DNA of 48,731 bases from Candidatus Gastranaerophilales bacterium (GTDB taxonomy: Bacteria; Cyanobacteriota; Vampirovibrionia; Gastranaerophilales; Gastranaerophilaceae), in contig CALUQN010000018.1 of assembly GCA_944322945.1 (NCBI GenBank), positions 1 through 48,731 on the forward strand, given 5' to 3'. A program made the position numbers and the translations under genes. Below are positions 8,374 to 18,018 of this stretch, piece by piece. How positions within the stretch are numbered: the stretch's first letter is position 1; every line of letters begins with the position of its first letter. The notes below the pieces were generated by a model that was given only the letters and a program-made list of their open reading frames with translations, searched no databases and had not been told where the DNA came from.

Positions 8374-9048
8374 ATGGGAATAGTTGGGAAAAGAAGATTA
8401 AGCAAATTAATCCTTTTTACGATTGCCGGATTAATGTTTATATTGCAAGCAGGAGCGAAACAAACCGATAATTCGGATGTAGTTGTTTTGGAACACACAA
8501 AATTAGTTACCAACATAACCGCTCACGAAAAAGCCCTGCAGGAAAAAACTGCTAATGCGGAAGCTGAAGCTGTTCAAGTTACACCTCAAAATATCCACGA
8601 ATATCTTCATAGAAATCCGGATGACGTAAAGTTTTTTTCGTTTGAAAAAGAAGAACAGGCTGGAGATTTTTCCTACGGTTTGAAATACGATGCCTCTGTA
8701 AAACCGGAAGAATACAACCAGAAAGGCACAATTTTCACCCGTTATAAAAAAAATAAATTGTCTGTAGATACATCATTAAGTAACGAAAATTTTGCGTCAT
8801 GGCCGCAGCGCGGGCAGGGGACACTTTCCTTCTCGCCGGAATACAAACTCAATGACAGACTTTCCGTGCAAAATATCTATTCAACAAACTTTCTTGAACG
8901 AAACAAAAAAAGTGAATTTGTTTTTAGTATAAAACCTTTTAAAGATGACAGAGTGAACCTCAACTTCGGAGCAAGTCAGGTTATGTATTCAGAATCTGTC
9001 AGACCGCCGCGTTCACAGCTGAATTTTTCAACGATGTTCAAATTGTAA
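8374..9048 (+). CDS. Exported protein, probable small outer-membrane beta protein
   Basis: A 224-residue protein that I cannot assign to a named family. The first ~27 residues form a good Sec signal peptide: a basic start (GKRRLSK), a hydrophobic core and an AGA cleavage region. Residues 28-95 are polar. From about residue 100 the sequence alternates polar and hydrophobic residues in amphipathic strands (FSYGLKYDAS, LSVDTSLSNENF, GTLSFSPEYKL, VNLNFGAS), and it ends LNFSTMFKL. That pattern suggests an outer-membrane beta barrel or partial barrel with about eight strands. The chosen ATG is the only start that keeps the signal peptide basic end; it lacks a Shine-Dalgarno. It precedes the MFS exporter gene by 57 nt, but that gene has its own ribosome site. 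Confidence 0.6.
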   Translation: MGIVGKRRLSKLILFTIAGLMFILQAGAKQTDNSDVVVLEHTKLVTNITAHEKALQEKTANAEAEAVQVTPQNIHEYLHRNPDDVKFFSFEKEEQAGDFSYGLKYDASVKPEEYNQKGTIFTRYKKNKLSVDTSLSNENFASWPQRGQGTLSFSPEYKLNDRLSVQNIYSTNFLERNKKSEFVFSIKPFKDDRVNLNFGASQVMYSESVRPPRSQLNFSTMFKL

Positions 9049-9105
9049 AAAAAATTTTCTTTATGCTAGAGTAAAAATATAAGATTACGCACATAGGGAG
9101 AGAAA

Positions 9106-10671
9106 ATGTCTGAAACAACACAAGCCGCCGAGTGGAGCCCCTCTATTAACCCGTGGTTAATGGTAACACCTGTTATGCTCGCAATATTTATGTTTGTTCT
9201 GGATGAAACAATATCAAATGTTGCTCTGACGTATATTGCCGGTTCCATGTCTGTCAGCTTGAATGAATCCACATGGGTTTTGACAAGTTACCTGATAGCA
9301 AGCGGTATTGCAATTCCGCTGGTAAATTCCGCGTCTAAACTTTTCGGACGTAAAAATTATTTTATGATTTGTTTGATAATTTTTACATTTTCTTCGTTTT
9401 TATGTGCGGTGTCAAATTCAATGGTAATGATTGTACTTGCAAGGTTTATGCAAGGGTTGGGAGGAGGCGGATTGCTGCCTTTAGGACAATCCATAATGCT
9501 TGAAAGTTTCCCTAAAAAAGACCGCCCGAAATCAATGGCAATTTTCGGTATTGCAATTATTTTTGCACCGCTTATCGGGCCGGTGCTCGGCGGATGGATT
9601 ACGGAAAACTGGTCCTGGCCGTGGATTTATCTGATTAATGTTCCGCTTGGGTTTTTGTGCGTTTATCTTGCCAAAAATCTCTTGCAGGAGCCGCCTTATG
9701 CTAAAAAGCAAAAGAACGTTAAATTTGACTTTAAGGGTATGATGTTTTTGTCCGGCTGGCTCATTGCTCTCCAGATTGTACTTGACAAAGGTAATGATGC
9801 GGACTGGTTCGGAGCGGCATGGATTTGCTGGCTGAGCGCGATTTCTCTTATTTTCGCTATTCTATTCTTTGTCTCTCAGGTTAGAAATAAAAAAGACGCC
9901 TTGATTGATTTGAGTGTTTTGAAAGATAAAACCTACTTTTTCGGCACACTTGTGCAGGTAATATTAATGGGAGTATTTCTGTCATCGGCAGCACTTTTGC
10001 CTTCTATGCTCCAGAATCTTCTCGGATACACTGCATATTTGAGCGGTTTGTCAATGGGGTCAAGAGGTATTGGTAGTTTTATCGGGGTTGCACTATATCT
10101 TACGATGTCAAAACACATCGGTGACAGACGCATTGTTATGATAGGTTTAATACTCTTAGGGTTTGGCAGTGTATTTTTCGGGAATATTAATCTGGATATA
10201 AATTTGACGACAATTGCCCTGCCGAACATTCTATACGGCTCCGGCTTGTTCTTGTCATTGACGCCGTTAATCCCGTTGTCATTTTCGACAATAAAAAATG
10301 AGAGTATGACAAACGCAACAGGGCTTCAAAACCTTGTGAAAAACATTGGCGGCGCTATCGGAACATCTATCGGAACAACAATGGTTTCAAGATTTGCGCA
10401 GGTGCACCAGAATATGTTAATAGGACATCTGCACGAAAATAATACGATTTTTGCGGAAAGAGTCAGTGCAATGACAGGAACTTTTATGTCGCTTACGGAT
10501 TCTTTTACGGCAAACCACATGGCGCAGAGCCAAATTTATTCCCAGCTGGTTCAGCAGTCACACCTCTGGGCTTATATTGACACATTCAGATGGTATGCGT
10601 TTGCAACATTCCTCTTAATCCCCATGCTTGTATTTATCAAAAAGCCAAAATCAGTCTACGGCGGGAAATAA
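9106..10671 (+). CDS. MFS drug:proton antiporter, DHA2 family (EmrB/QacA-like)
   Basis: A 521-residue inner-membrane exporter with about 14 membrane helices, the size and layout of the DHA2 family that expels drugs or toxic amphiphiles in exchange for protons. Family motifs are visible: LDETISNVAL in the first helix (the LDxTIVNVAL motif), the loop 2-3 region KLFGRKNYF, ARFMQGLGGGGLLPL in helix 4, and GPVLGGWITENWSW in helix 5 (motif C). GGGAGA precedes the ATG by 4 nt. No EmrA-type periplasmic adaptor or TolC gene is adjacent; the preceding exported beta protein is not of those families. The substrate cannot be predicted. Confidence 0.9.
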   Translation: MSETTQAAEWSPSINPWLMVTPVMLAIFMFVLDETISNVALTYIAGSMSVSLNESTWVLTSYLIASGIAIPLVNSASKLFGRKNYFMICLIIFTFSSFLCAVSNSMVMIVLARFMQGLGGGGLLPLGQSIMLESFPKKDRPKSMAIFGIAIIFAPLIGPVLGGWITENWSWPWIYLINVPLGFLCVYLAKNLLQEPPYAKKQKNVKFDFKGMMFLSGWLIALQIVLDKGNDADWFGAAWICWLSAISLIFAILFFVSQVRNKKDALIDLSVLKDKTYFFGTLVQVILMGVFLSSAALLPSMLQNLLGYTAYLSGLSMGSRGIGSFIGVALYLTMSKHIGDRRIVMIGLILLGFGSVFFGNINLDINLTTIALPNILYGSGLFLSLTPLIPLSFSTIKNESMTNATGLQNLVKNIGGAIGTSIGTTMVSRFAQVHQNMLIGHLHENNTIFAERVSAMTGTFMSLTDSFTANHMAQSQIYSQLVQQSHLWAYIDTFRWYAFATFLLIPMLVFIKKPKSVYGGK

Positions 10672-10707
10672 TATTTGGGAATACGTAAATACCTCTTAAC
10701 AAATATT
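10670..10707. other. 8-bp inverted repeat after the MFS gene
   Basis: AATATTTG (10670-10677) is perfectly complementary to CAAATATT (10700-10707) across a 22-nt loop. There is no T-run directly after it, so it is a poor intrinsic terminator; it may protect the 3' end or be incidental in AT-rich DNA. Confidence 0.25.
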
Positions 10708-10717
10708 CACGTGCTAC

Positions 10718-10746
10718 TTGCATATATATTTTTTTTACTCTAATAT
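10718..10746 (+). promoter_or_regulatory. Sigma70-type promoter of the rplS operon
   Basis: TTGCAT at 10718-10723 and TAATAT at 10741-10746 are separated by 17 nt. Transcription would start near 10753, giving a leader of about 73 nt before rplS. That leader contains a short CCGA...TCGG hairpin and AAAGG ribosome sites. Confidence 0.55.
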
Positions 10747-10825
10747 TGTAATACCGATTAAATGTCGGAGTGTATTTTATTGTTTGAAATATAAGTAGAA
10801 TAAAGAATATAAAGGAAAAAGGAAA

Positions 10826-11179
10826 ATGAACCCTATTATTAATGAATTAGAAAAACCGTTTACTGAAAAAGAACTTCCTCAAGTAAATCCGGGCGATACA
10901 GTAAAAGTCTTTGTCAGAATTATTGAAGGCAACAAAGAAAGAACACAGGCTTTTGAAGGTACTGTTATAAAAATGCACGGTTCAGGCATCAACAAAACTA
11001 TGACTGTCAGAAAAGTATTCCAAGGTGTTGGTGTTGAACGTGTATTCTTGATGTATTCACCGAGAATCGAAAAAATTAACGTACTCAGACGCGGCGATGT
11101 AAGACGTTCTAAACTCTATTACCTGAGAGAACGTTCAGGCAAAGCTACTCGTATTAAGGAAAAAATTGAAAAAAGATAA
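10826..11179 (+). CDS. rplS: 50S ribosomal protein L19
   Basis: At 117 residues this is the normal length for bL19, a large-subunit protein at the 30S-50S interface. Characteristic blocks are [11 protein letters not shown], the basic turn [21 protein letters not shown] and the C-terminal [19 protein letters not shown] precedes the ATG by about 5 nt. It leads an operon with rbgA and rnhB; rbgA starts 14 nt before the rplS stop, which keeps a ribosomal protein and a ribosome assembly GTPase together. The usual trmD-rimM neighbours of rplS are absent. Confidence 0.98.
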   Translation: MNPIINELEKPFTEKELPQVNPGDTVKVFVRIIEGNKERTQAFEGTVIKMHGSGINKTMTVRKVFQGVGVERVFLMYSPRIEKINVLRRGDVRRSKLYYLRERSGKATRIKEKIEKR

Positions 11180-12017
11180 GCTCCACATACACTGGTATCC
11201 CGGTCATATTGCTAAAGCGGAAAAACAGCTGAAAGAACAGCTTTCGCTTGTAGACGCGGTGATAGAAGTTATGGATGCGAGACTACCTTTATCAAGCAGT
11301 TATGATAATATTGCGCGGCTTTTAAACGAAAAGCCGCGTTTAATTTTGCTCAATAAAGCCGATTTGACCGATAAAAACGAATTGAAAAAATGGATTGCCT
11401 ACATAGAAGAAAAAAGCGGATATCCTGTTTTGGCAACTGATGCCAAAAACTCAAAAGACTTAAACATAATCGTCAAAAAAGTTGTTGAACTGTCCGAACC
11501 GCGTATTCAGGCAATAATGAAAAAAGGACTTTTGCGCCGTCCCGCACGCGTTATGGTCGTTGGCATGCCAAACGTCGGCAAATCAAGTATTATCAATAAA
11601 CTTACAAAATCTTCCAAAACCAAAATAGGCGCAAAAGCAGGGGTCACACGTCAGCAGCAGTGGGTGAGAATTAATCCGCAGCTGGATTTGCTTGATACGC
11701 CAGGCATAATCCCTATGAAACAGCAAGACCAAAACCGCGCACAAAAACTGGCGTTCGTGAATTCGATATCAGAAAACGCCTACTCAAACATCCCTGTCGC
11801 GCATGCGCTTCTTGCACTGCTCTCTCAAAAATACCCTGAGGAGACAAAAAATTATTACAATGTTCACGATGAACTCACTGTTGAAAACATCTCTAAATCA
11901 AGAAATTGGATAAAAACCGGCGGAGAACCGGATATTGAAAGAACTGCTATCTATATATTGAGAGATTTTAGAGACGGAAAAATCGGAAAGTTCATTCTGG
12001 ACGACTTTGAGGAATAA
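11166..12017 (+). CDS. rbgA: Ribosome biogenesis GTPase A (YlqF/RbgA)
   Basis: A 283-residue circularly permuted GTPase needed for late 50S assembly. The permuted order is visible: G4 NKAD near residue 59 comes before G1 GMPNVGKSS near residue 136, and G3 DTPG follows. The N-terminal [14 protein letters not shown] is the family signature. The only start compatible with this N-terminus is TTG at 11166, preceded by AAGGA, and it lies inside rplS. The stop codon is one base before the ATG of rnhB, completing a tightly packed operon. Confidence 0.95.
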   Translation: MKKDKLHIHWYPGHIAKAEKQLKEQLSLVDAVIEVMDARLPLSSSYDNIARLLNEKPRLILLNKADLTDKNELKKWIAYIEEKSGYPVLATDAKNSKDLNIIVKKVVELSEPRIQAIMKKGLLRRPARVMVVGMPNVGKSSIINKLTKSSKTKIGAKAGVTRQQQWVRINPQLDLLDTPGIIPMKQQDQNRAQKLAFVNSISENAYSNIPVAHALLALLSQKYPEETKNYYNVHDELTVENISKSRNWIKTGGEPDIERTAIYILRDFRDGKIGKFILDDFEE

Positions 12018-12018
12018 A

Positions 12019-12660
12019 ATGCCGGCAGATGATTTGTTTAAATTCGATAAAAAACAAGAATGTTTAATAATAGGAACCGATGAAGCCGGCAGAGGCCCGG
12101 CAGCCGGCGGTGTTTTTGCAAGCGCGGTTTACTTTCCGGAGATTAATAAAAAATTAATTGAAGAGCTTGCAATCCTTAATGACAGCAAAAAGCTTACACG
12201 CAAAAAACGTGAAAGTATCTATGAGTTGATAAAAAATGAAACCATAAATGCCACAATATGTATTGAAGTCGAAGAGATAGAAGAGATTAACATCCTAAAC
12301 GCATCTTTAAAAGCAATGAAACTCGCCTGCGAAAAGGTTATAGAATTATCCGGACGAAACGATTTTTTAACACTTGTAGACGGCAACAGGTTAATAAAAA
12401 ACTATCCATACCCGCAAAAATATATCATAAAAGGCGACAGCCAATCAGCATCAATTGCAGCAGCCAGCATTTTAGCTAAAGTTACGCGTGACAGATATAT
12501 GGATGAACTTGACAAAATCTGTCCGGAATACGGCTGGGTAAGTAATGCCGGGTATCTCACAAAAGAACATTTGGACGCCATTGATAAATACGGACTTAGC
12601 AAATACCATCGTCCGTCATTCTTGAAAAAACATTTTGAAAAACAACTATCGCTTTTTTAA
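12019..12660 (+). CDS. rnhB: Ribonuclease HII
   Basis: A 213-residue RNase HII, which nicks the RNA strand of RNA-DNA hybrids and removes misincorporated ribonucleotides. The catalytic residues lie in GTDEAGRGPAAGG (Asp and Glu), in LVDGNR and in GDSQSASIAAASILAKVTRD. An in-frame TTG lies at 12007, but GAGG at 12009-12012 is 6 nt before the ATG at 12019, which is chosen. The start is one base after the rbgA stop. The 3' end overlaps the convergent Sel1-like gene by 4 nt. Confidence 0.95.
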   Translation: MPADDLFKFDKKQECLIIGTDEAGRGPAAGGVFASAVYFPEINKKLIEELAILNDSKKLTRKKRESIYELIKNETINATICIEVEEIEEINILNASLKAMKLACEKVIELSGRNDFLTLVDGNRLIKNYPYPQKYIIKGDSQSASIAAASILAKVTRDRYMDELDKICPEYGWVSNAGYLTKEHLDAIDKYGLSKYHRPSFLKKHFEKQLSLF

Positions 12661-13082
12661 ATTTTTTTGCGAACTTCTTTAATCAGCATTCTGATAGAAA
12701 GAAGATGTTCTTTTTCCGCAGGCTCCGGAGGATTTGCACAATGTGAGGCGGCAATATTATAAGCCATTTCATAACAGTTCAAAGCTTTTGACGGATTCAT
12801 TTGAGTTCCGATGCCTTTTTCGTATAATTCACCAAGCTGCATCAGCAAAGGCTCAGTTTTTTTAATATCTGCGAGATGTTTTGTCCATTTGAATAAATCT
12901 TCCGGAATGTAGCCGTCATCAGAATTATATAACTTGACAACAGCAAACTGCGCCTGCTCATTACCACGTTCAGCACGCTGAACAAGAGACTTATAACTTT
13001 TTTTTACCATATAAGTTTTGCCGTCTTTACCTTGCAGCATTTCCTTATCCGTATTCCAAAATTTTTGCATCAACCTGAACAT
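12657..13082 (-). CDS. Small Sel1/TPR-like repeat protein
   Basis: A protein of about 141 residues with two Sel1-like helical repeats, GNEQAQFAVVKLYNSDDG and LLMQLGELYEKGIGT, the latter with the family's YxxGxGT-type turn. Such repeats make protein-protein contacts. A GTG at 13097 directly abuts the stop of the TPR gene, giving 146 residues. I prefer the ATG at 13082 because GAGG lies 9 nt before it. It is probably translationally coupled to the TPR gene, and the two helical-repeat proteins may act together. No signal peptide or membrane segment is seen. Confidence 0.65.
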   Translation of the reverse strand: MFRLMQKFWNTDKEMLQGKDGKTYMVKKSYKSLVQRAERGNEQAQFAVVKLYNSDDGYIPEDLFKWTKHLADIKKTEPLLMQLGELYEKGIGTQMNPSKALNCYEMAYNIAASHCANPPEPAEKEHLLSIRMLIKEVRKKI

Positions 13083-13097
13083 AAAACTTTGCCTCAC

Positions 13098-14759
13098 TTA
13101 TGCTTCAAACAACTTATGCAGCCGCGCCCTGACGTCATCTTCATCCAAATCGTCAGTAATTTTGTTTAAATCTATAGCCATCTGGTAATAATTAGCCGCA
13201 TCGTTTCTAAAATCCATAGCCTGACTGGCTCTGCCGGCGTTAAAATAGGCAAGAGTATAGCTTGGATTTAATTCAATAGCGGTTTCAAAATATTCCAGCG
13301 CCTCTTCAGCATCACCAAGACCGTCAAGGTAGAGGATGCCGAGATTGTTTTGAGCGAATTCATTTTCAGGGTTAAGTTCCACAGCTTTATGGTAAGAAAC
13401 CAGAGCTTCTTCAAGGTAATCTTTTTCCCAAAGTGCAATCCCTGCTTTCATATACCCGCGGTAGTCATCAGGGTTAAGAGTAATCGCATCGCAGTATGCT
13501 TTGATAGCTTTTTCCAAATCATATTCAGCCATGTGAATATCTCCGAGGGCAAGGTATAAATCATAATTGTTAGGATCAAGTATAATTCCTGCCTGATATG
13601 TTGCGACGGCTGCTTCGACATTGCCTTTGACTTCCGCATAAATGGCGCCCAGAGCCTGACAGACTATAGAAGTCCATTCATTATCAGGATTTATGGCAAT
13701 AGCTTTCTGATAATATTCTATTGCATCGTCATACAATTCCGCTTTCGAAAACGCATACCCGAGCGAATTATTATAGAAAGGATTTTCGCTATCCTGTTCC
13801 AGTGCAAGCTTGAAGGCGCTTATGGAATTAATTTTATCTTCTTTTTTCAAATATAGGTGCCCCAATTCATAATAAATTGGTGATTTATCCTCATGAAGTT
13901 CCAGAAGTTTTTCATAGCAGTCGATGGTGTCATCAATTCTGTCAGGGAAATATGTCTGCAAGACAGTCGCAAGTTTTACAAGGACATCGTGGTTAAGCGG
14001 ATTTGATTCAAGAACTTTGTTATAGCAATCTACAGAAAGCTCAAGTTCTTTATTTTTAAGCGCCAAATCTCCTATTTTATCGTAAAAAATATCACAGTGT
14101 GCGGTTTCCGTGAGCGCTTTACGGTAAATGTTTTCAGCGGCTGGATACATCTTGAACTTTTCAAGAAATTTACCGATAGAATTAAACGTAAAGACAGAAA
14201 AGTCGTCAGACATGTTTTTGTAAAACATTTTGAGAGACGGTCTGTCCCATGCAATCATTAGACTGCCTGAGAGAAAATAGTAAATAAAATTCATATAATC
14301 CGCAGGACATGCGTTATTAGAATTAATTTTTTGCAAAATAGTCTGCGAAAGCACCAGCCTCGGACGAGCAGATTTGAGACGGGAGGACTTGATAGCTTTT
14401 TTAAATTCTTTTTCAGCTTCTTTGTAATCCTCTGCCAACTTCATAAAAAAGCCCGCATAAAGATGAGCATTCATATTGTCAGGCGCGAGCGCGACTGCTG
14501 TCTTGCATTGCTCTATAGCAGTCGAAACGCTTATTTGACCCTGTTCCCACATAAGAGAGGCAAGCCGGTAATAACTCTCCGGAAGGCTCGGATCGTACTT
14601 AACCGCGTCAATGTAATTTGATATAGCGGTTTCCAAATCAGAGTTATTTTTTCTTATTAAATATCTTTCGTGTGCTTCTCTGGCAGTTTCCAAAGATTTT
14701 TTAGCTTTTTCCTTATTTTCGTTAATAGTAACAGGATTAATAATAATTTGATCTGACAT
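13098..14759 (-). CDS. Large tetratricopeptide-repeat protein
   Basis: A 553-residue protein built almost wholly of TPR units, at least a dozen, recognisable by W/Y-x-x-L-G/A-x-x-Y, A-x-x-Y/F and the closing N/D-P (for example YYQKAIAINPDNEW, YHKAVELNPENEFAQNNLG, YFETAIELNPSYTLAYFNAG). There is no signal peptide, so it is likely a cytoplasmic scaffold. A frame extends up to 14801, but GGAG lies 6 nt before the ATG at 14759. Its partner is unknown. The Sel1-like gene follows directly. Confidence 0.85.
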   Translation of the reverse strand: MSDQIIINPVTINENKEKAKKSLETAREAHERYLIRKNNSDLETAISNYIDAVKYDPSLPESYYRLASLMWEQGQISVSTAIEQCKTAVALAPDNMNAHLYAGFFMKLAEDYKEAEKEFKKAIKSSRLKSARPRLVLSQTILQKINSNNACPADYMNFIYYFLSGSLMIAWDRPSLKMFYKNMSDDFSVFTFNSIGKFLEKFKMYPAAENIYRKALTETAHCDIFYDKIGDLALKNKELELSVDCYNKVLESNPLNHDVLVKLATVLQTYFPDRIDDTIDCYEKLLELHEDKSPIYYELGHLYLKKEDKINSISAFKLALEQDSENPFYNNSLGYAFSKAELYDDAIEYYQKAIAINPDNEWTSIVCQALGAIYAEVKGNVEAAVATYQAGIILDPNNYDLYLALGDIHMAEYDLEKAIKAYCDAITLNPDDYRGYMKAGIALWEKDYLEEALVSYHKAVELNPENEFAQNNLGILYLDGLGDAEEALEYFETAIELNPSYTLAYFNAGRASQAMDFRNDAANYYQMAIDLNKITDDLDEDDVRARLHKLFEA

Positions 14760-14855
14760 CGTGAGCTCCAAATAAAAATGTGTCATGAATAATAACGACA
14801 TAAAAATATAATTGATTAATTATTATTACTAAAAATCATACAAATGAATTAGAAC

Positions 14856-14885
14856 ATTGGACACACCAACCCGGCAGGTACCAAT
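14856..14885. other. GC-rich stem-loop upstream of the TPR gene
   Basis: ATTGG at 14856-14860 pairs with CCAAT at 14881-14885, with an inner ACC/GGT pairing around CCGGC. It stands out as a GC-rich island in very AT-rich intergenic DNA about 100 bp before the TPR start and 150 bp before the plus-strand gene at 15036. It has no T-run on its downstream side in the minus direction. The remaining sequence between the two divergent genes shows AT-rich promoter-like stretches only. Confidence 0.3.
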
Positions 14886-15035
14886 AAAAAAGTATAGTCA
14901 TTATGCTTTTGTAATGTATTTTTTACTTATAAATTGTAAAAAAACGTAAAAACTATTAAAGTTTGGCTAAATATAATCCGTTATATATTGATATATTATG
15001 TTAATTTTTAACCTGTATAAAGAAAGGAGCGGTAA

Positions 15036-16062
15036 ATGGTAGATAATATTAACGGTTTTGGAGAAGGCAAAGAGTGGAAAAAAAATTGACACTACTACAA
15101 AGGATGCTGAATACAAGAAAGGTTTGGATGCACAAATCAATTCAATTTTGGACGGTAAAGAAAGTATTTCGGTAGAAGACTTACGAAAAAATTCTTTGTT
15201 TGGAAACTTATCGGAAAAAGCGCTTCAAAGACTGGATTATATTGCAGGTATCGACGGGGATAAGACTTCGTTGACGGCTGATGAGATGCGAGTTTTGATG
15301 TCGCTTACTGATGCAACTTTAAAAGATAATACTTTTGTATTTGACGGCAAATTTCATTTTGACGAAAACAGCGGGCTTGAGCAGGCAACAGATTCGGAAT
15401 TGCAGGCTGTCGTGACAAATTTGGTTGATGCAAATACAAGAAAGCGATTAGAAACTCTGGATACTTCAAAATACGACAGAAGCAAAAATTTTGCAGACAA
15501 AATTACCAGTGATGATGTTGATGAAGCAATGCTTGCTTTGCAAGACAAATTAAACACCGGTTTTGTGGATAAAAGAACCGGTAAAGAGGTTTCTATCACT
15601 CAAGCGGTTATGCAGTTTGAAGATTTTGTAAATGACAGTTACCGCAAAAATTACCAGAATTTTTACGTGGATGTTGCCCGTGATTTTGGCGAACAGACAA
15701 CCATCCCTGTATATGATTTTTCAAGATTAAGATGTATGGGAGACGGCGATTCGTTTGTGATAGGCGATTGGACATACCAGCAGGGCAAACTTACCAACAA
15801 TAAAACAGGTGAAAGTTTGCAGGTTTCTCGCTCAAACTGGTATAATTCCGCGGAAAACACCGTTCCGGCGGCAGACGGCTCGATATGTATAATTCGGGAA
15901 TATAACGACGGCAAAGGCACTGTTGTAAAATATAACTATGACGATAGCGAAAACGCTGCGCCGACCAGTGCTAATATTACGGTTAACGGTAAAGAACAAG
16001 TTGTTAATTATGAGCGTAAAACATCAATAGATCCGGAATTGTATAATTTTATTGAACGCTAG
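15036..16062 (+). CDS. Unknown protein, reading frame broken at an A8 tract
   Basis: AGAAAGGAGC at 15021-15030 is followed by an ATG at 15036, the obvious start. That frame reads MVDNINGFGEGKEWKKN and then hits TGA at 15087, directly after eight A residues at 15078-15085. The long open frame of about 330 codons runs in another phase and could otherwise only begin at a TTG at 15058 with no ribosome site. Losing one A (or adding two) joins the two into a continuous protein reading KEWKKIDTTTKDAEY. The product would be about 341 residues and has an EF-hand-like loop (IAGIDGDKTSLTADEM) but no signal peptide and no family I recognise. It may be a phase-variable gene, a slippage-expressed gene, or an assembly indel. 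Confidence 0.6.
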
Positions 16063-16081
16063 ATTATACTTAAAGTTTCAC

Positions 16082-16114
16082 AAAAAAGCGCGGTGCTGAT
16101 TGCCGCGCCTTTTT
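16082..16114. terminator. Bidirectional intrinsic terminator
   Basis: GCGCGG (16088-16093) pairs with CCGCGC (16103-16108) around a 9-nt loop. It is flanked by six A residues on the left and a T-run (16110-16114) on the right, so it can end both the plus-strand gene before it and the minus-strand ade gene. Confidence 0.85.
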
Positions 16115-16127
16115 GTATCTGATAAAC

Positions 16128-17849
16128 TCAATCCGCAAACAAATTGGTAATTTCAAATTTATTCACATCAATTAAACCTTTGTCGGTTATTTTCAATTCT
16201 GGAATTACAGAGAGTGACAAAAACGCCATACTCATAAAAGGATCCGGAATTTTACAGCCGATTTTGCGTGAAGCAGCCTCCAGTTCAGCAATTTTTTCCA
16301 TAACTTCTTCCGATGTCTTATCAGACATCAAACCGGCAATCGGAAGCGGCAGATGCGCCAATGTTTTACCGTTTTCGACAATAATTTTTCCGCCCTGAGA
16401 TTTTACGAGTTCAACCGCAGCATAGTACATATCTTCGTCATTAGTGCCGATTACAATCATATTATGGCTGTCATGTGCAACAGTTGATGCAATGGCACCG
16501 GATTTCAGTCCGAAGCCTTTTACAAATCCAAGCCCGATATTTCCTGTGGCTCTGTGGCGTTCTATTACGGCTATTTTCAAAATGTCATTTTCAGTATCAG
16601 AAACCGCTAAGCCGTTTTCATTTTTTGGCTGCTCAAGTGTCATTTTTGTTATAAGTTGTTTTGGAATTACATTTATAACTTTAATTTTTTGATTTTCATC
16701 AGGAATTTTTATATGTAAATCTTCTCTGTACAAATATTTTATGTTGACAGAACCTCTTAAAGCCGGCGGCTTCATCTCAGCCAAATCAACAGTTACTTTG
16801 CCGTCTTTTGCAATCATTTTTCCGTTTTTAAACACAAGTACAGGTTCAAATGTTTTTAAATCGCTGAATACAGCAATATCCGCCTTGTACCCCGGCGCTA
16901 TTGCACCGACATTTTGCAGGTTAAAATATTCCGCAGTATTAATGCTTGCCATCTGAATTGCTTTTATCGGGTCTACACCGAGGCGGACAGCTTTTTTAAC
17001 CATTCTTGATATATGACGGATAAGGTGCTTAGGGTGCCTGTCGTCTGTCACAAACATACATTTTCTGGTGTTATATTTTTTTAAAACAGGAATTAACGGC
17101 TCCAAATCTCTCGCGCCTGTAGCTTCCCGAACCATAAGATACATCCCGAGACGCAGCTTTTCAATAGCTTCATCAGGAGTCGTGCATTCATGATCAGAAG
17201 AAACGCCTGATGCGATATAGGCATCCAAATCTTTACCGCAAAGGTGAGGAGCATGCCCGTCTACACGTTTTTGTTTTTCTAGCCCCAGTTTAATTTTGCT
17301 CAAAACGCTGCCGTCGCAATTTACAACACCTGAAAAATTCATCATTTCCGCAATACCGAGAACCCAAGGTGCGTCAATTAAAAGCGCCAAATCATAGCTG
17401 TTTAATTCAACACCCGACGTTTCAAGAGACGTTGCAGGCACGCAGGAAGGCAGCATCATATAAACATCCAGCGGAAGATTTTTTGTAGCTTCACGCATAA
17501 AACTTATCCCCTGCAAACCCATAACATTTGAAATTTCATGCGGGTCTGCAATCACGGTTGTCGTACCGGAAGCCAGAACAAGCTTTGCAAATTCTGACGG
17601 CATAAGCATGGAACTTTCCAGATGCACATGCCCGTCTATAAATGACGGAGTCACATAGGCGCCTTTTACATCAATTTCTGTTTTGCCTTTATAGCCTTTT
17701 GCAACTCCTGCAATTCTGTCATCTATAATTGCTATGTCTGTGTCATAAATTTCTTCTGACAGAACATTAACAAGTTTTGCATTTTTGATTACTAAGTCTG
17801 CTAAGTCTTCACCTTTGCCTACGCGTATAATTTCTTCCACACTGCTCAT
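16128..17849 (-). CDS. ade: Adenine deaminase
   Basis: A 573-residue metal-dependent amidohydrolase of the Ade type, which converts adenine to hypoxanthine and ammonia in purine salvage. The metal-binding GHVHLESSM follows VTPSFIDG, and further landmarks are TTTVIADPHEISNV, DGHAPHLCGKDLDAY, SSDHECTT and VTDDRHP. The C-terminal DSHNMIVIGTND block is typical of bacterial Ade. A TTG at 17864 would add five residues, but AAAGG lies 7 nt before the ATG at 17849. It is monocistronic between terminators. With punA and upp it makes a local set of base salvage enzymes. Confidence 0.96.
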   Translation of the reverse strand: MSSVEEIIRVGKGEDLADLVIKNAKLVNVLSEEIYDTDIAIIDDRIAGVAKGYKGKTEIDVKGAYVTPSFIDGHVHLESSMLMPSEFAKLVLASGTTTVIADPHEISNVMGLQGISFMREATKNLPLDVYMMLPSCVPATSLETSGVELNSYDLALLIDAPWVLGIAEMMNFSGVVNCDGSVLSKIKLGLEKQKRVDGHAPHLCGKDLDAYIASGVSSDHECTTPDEAIEKLRLGMYLMVREATGARDLEPLIPVLKKYNTRKCMFVTDDRHPKHLIRHISRMVKKAVRLGVDPIKAIQMASINTAEYFNLQNVGAIAPGYKADIAVFSDLKTFEPVLVFKNGKMIAKDGKVTVDLAEMKPPALRGSVNIKYLYREDLHIKIPDENQKIKVINVIPKQLITKMTLEQPKNENGLAVSDTENDILKIAVIERHRATGNIGLGFVKGFGLKSGAIASTVAHDSHNMIVIGTNDEDMYYAAVELVKSQGGKIIVENGKTLAHLPLPIAGLMSDKTSEEVMEKIAELEAASRKIGCKIPDPFMSMAFLSLSVIPELKITDKGLIDVNKFEITNLFAD

Positions 17850-17932
17850 ATATCTGCCTTTCAATCGTATTTGTTTTAAACATCATACCACGAAAAATTC
17901 TCTTCTTGTTGATTTATTTTAAATATGACATA

Positions 17933-17986
17933 CAAAAACTTCTGCAAGAAGAGCGATACAAATATTTCACTCGTCTTCTCGCAGAA
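17933..17986 (-). terminator. Intrinsic terminator of the 761-residue protein gene
   Basis: On the minus strand a long stem (17986-17971 with 17956-17940) forms TTCTGC, a G-U pair, AGAAGA, a bulge and CGA. It is followed by GTTTTTGT, encoded by the A-run at 17934-17938. It lies 33 nt after the stop at 18019. Confidence 0.85.
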
Positions 17987-18018
17987 AGTTCTGAATTTTA
18001 CTTACAAACCGCGCGGCA

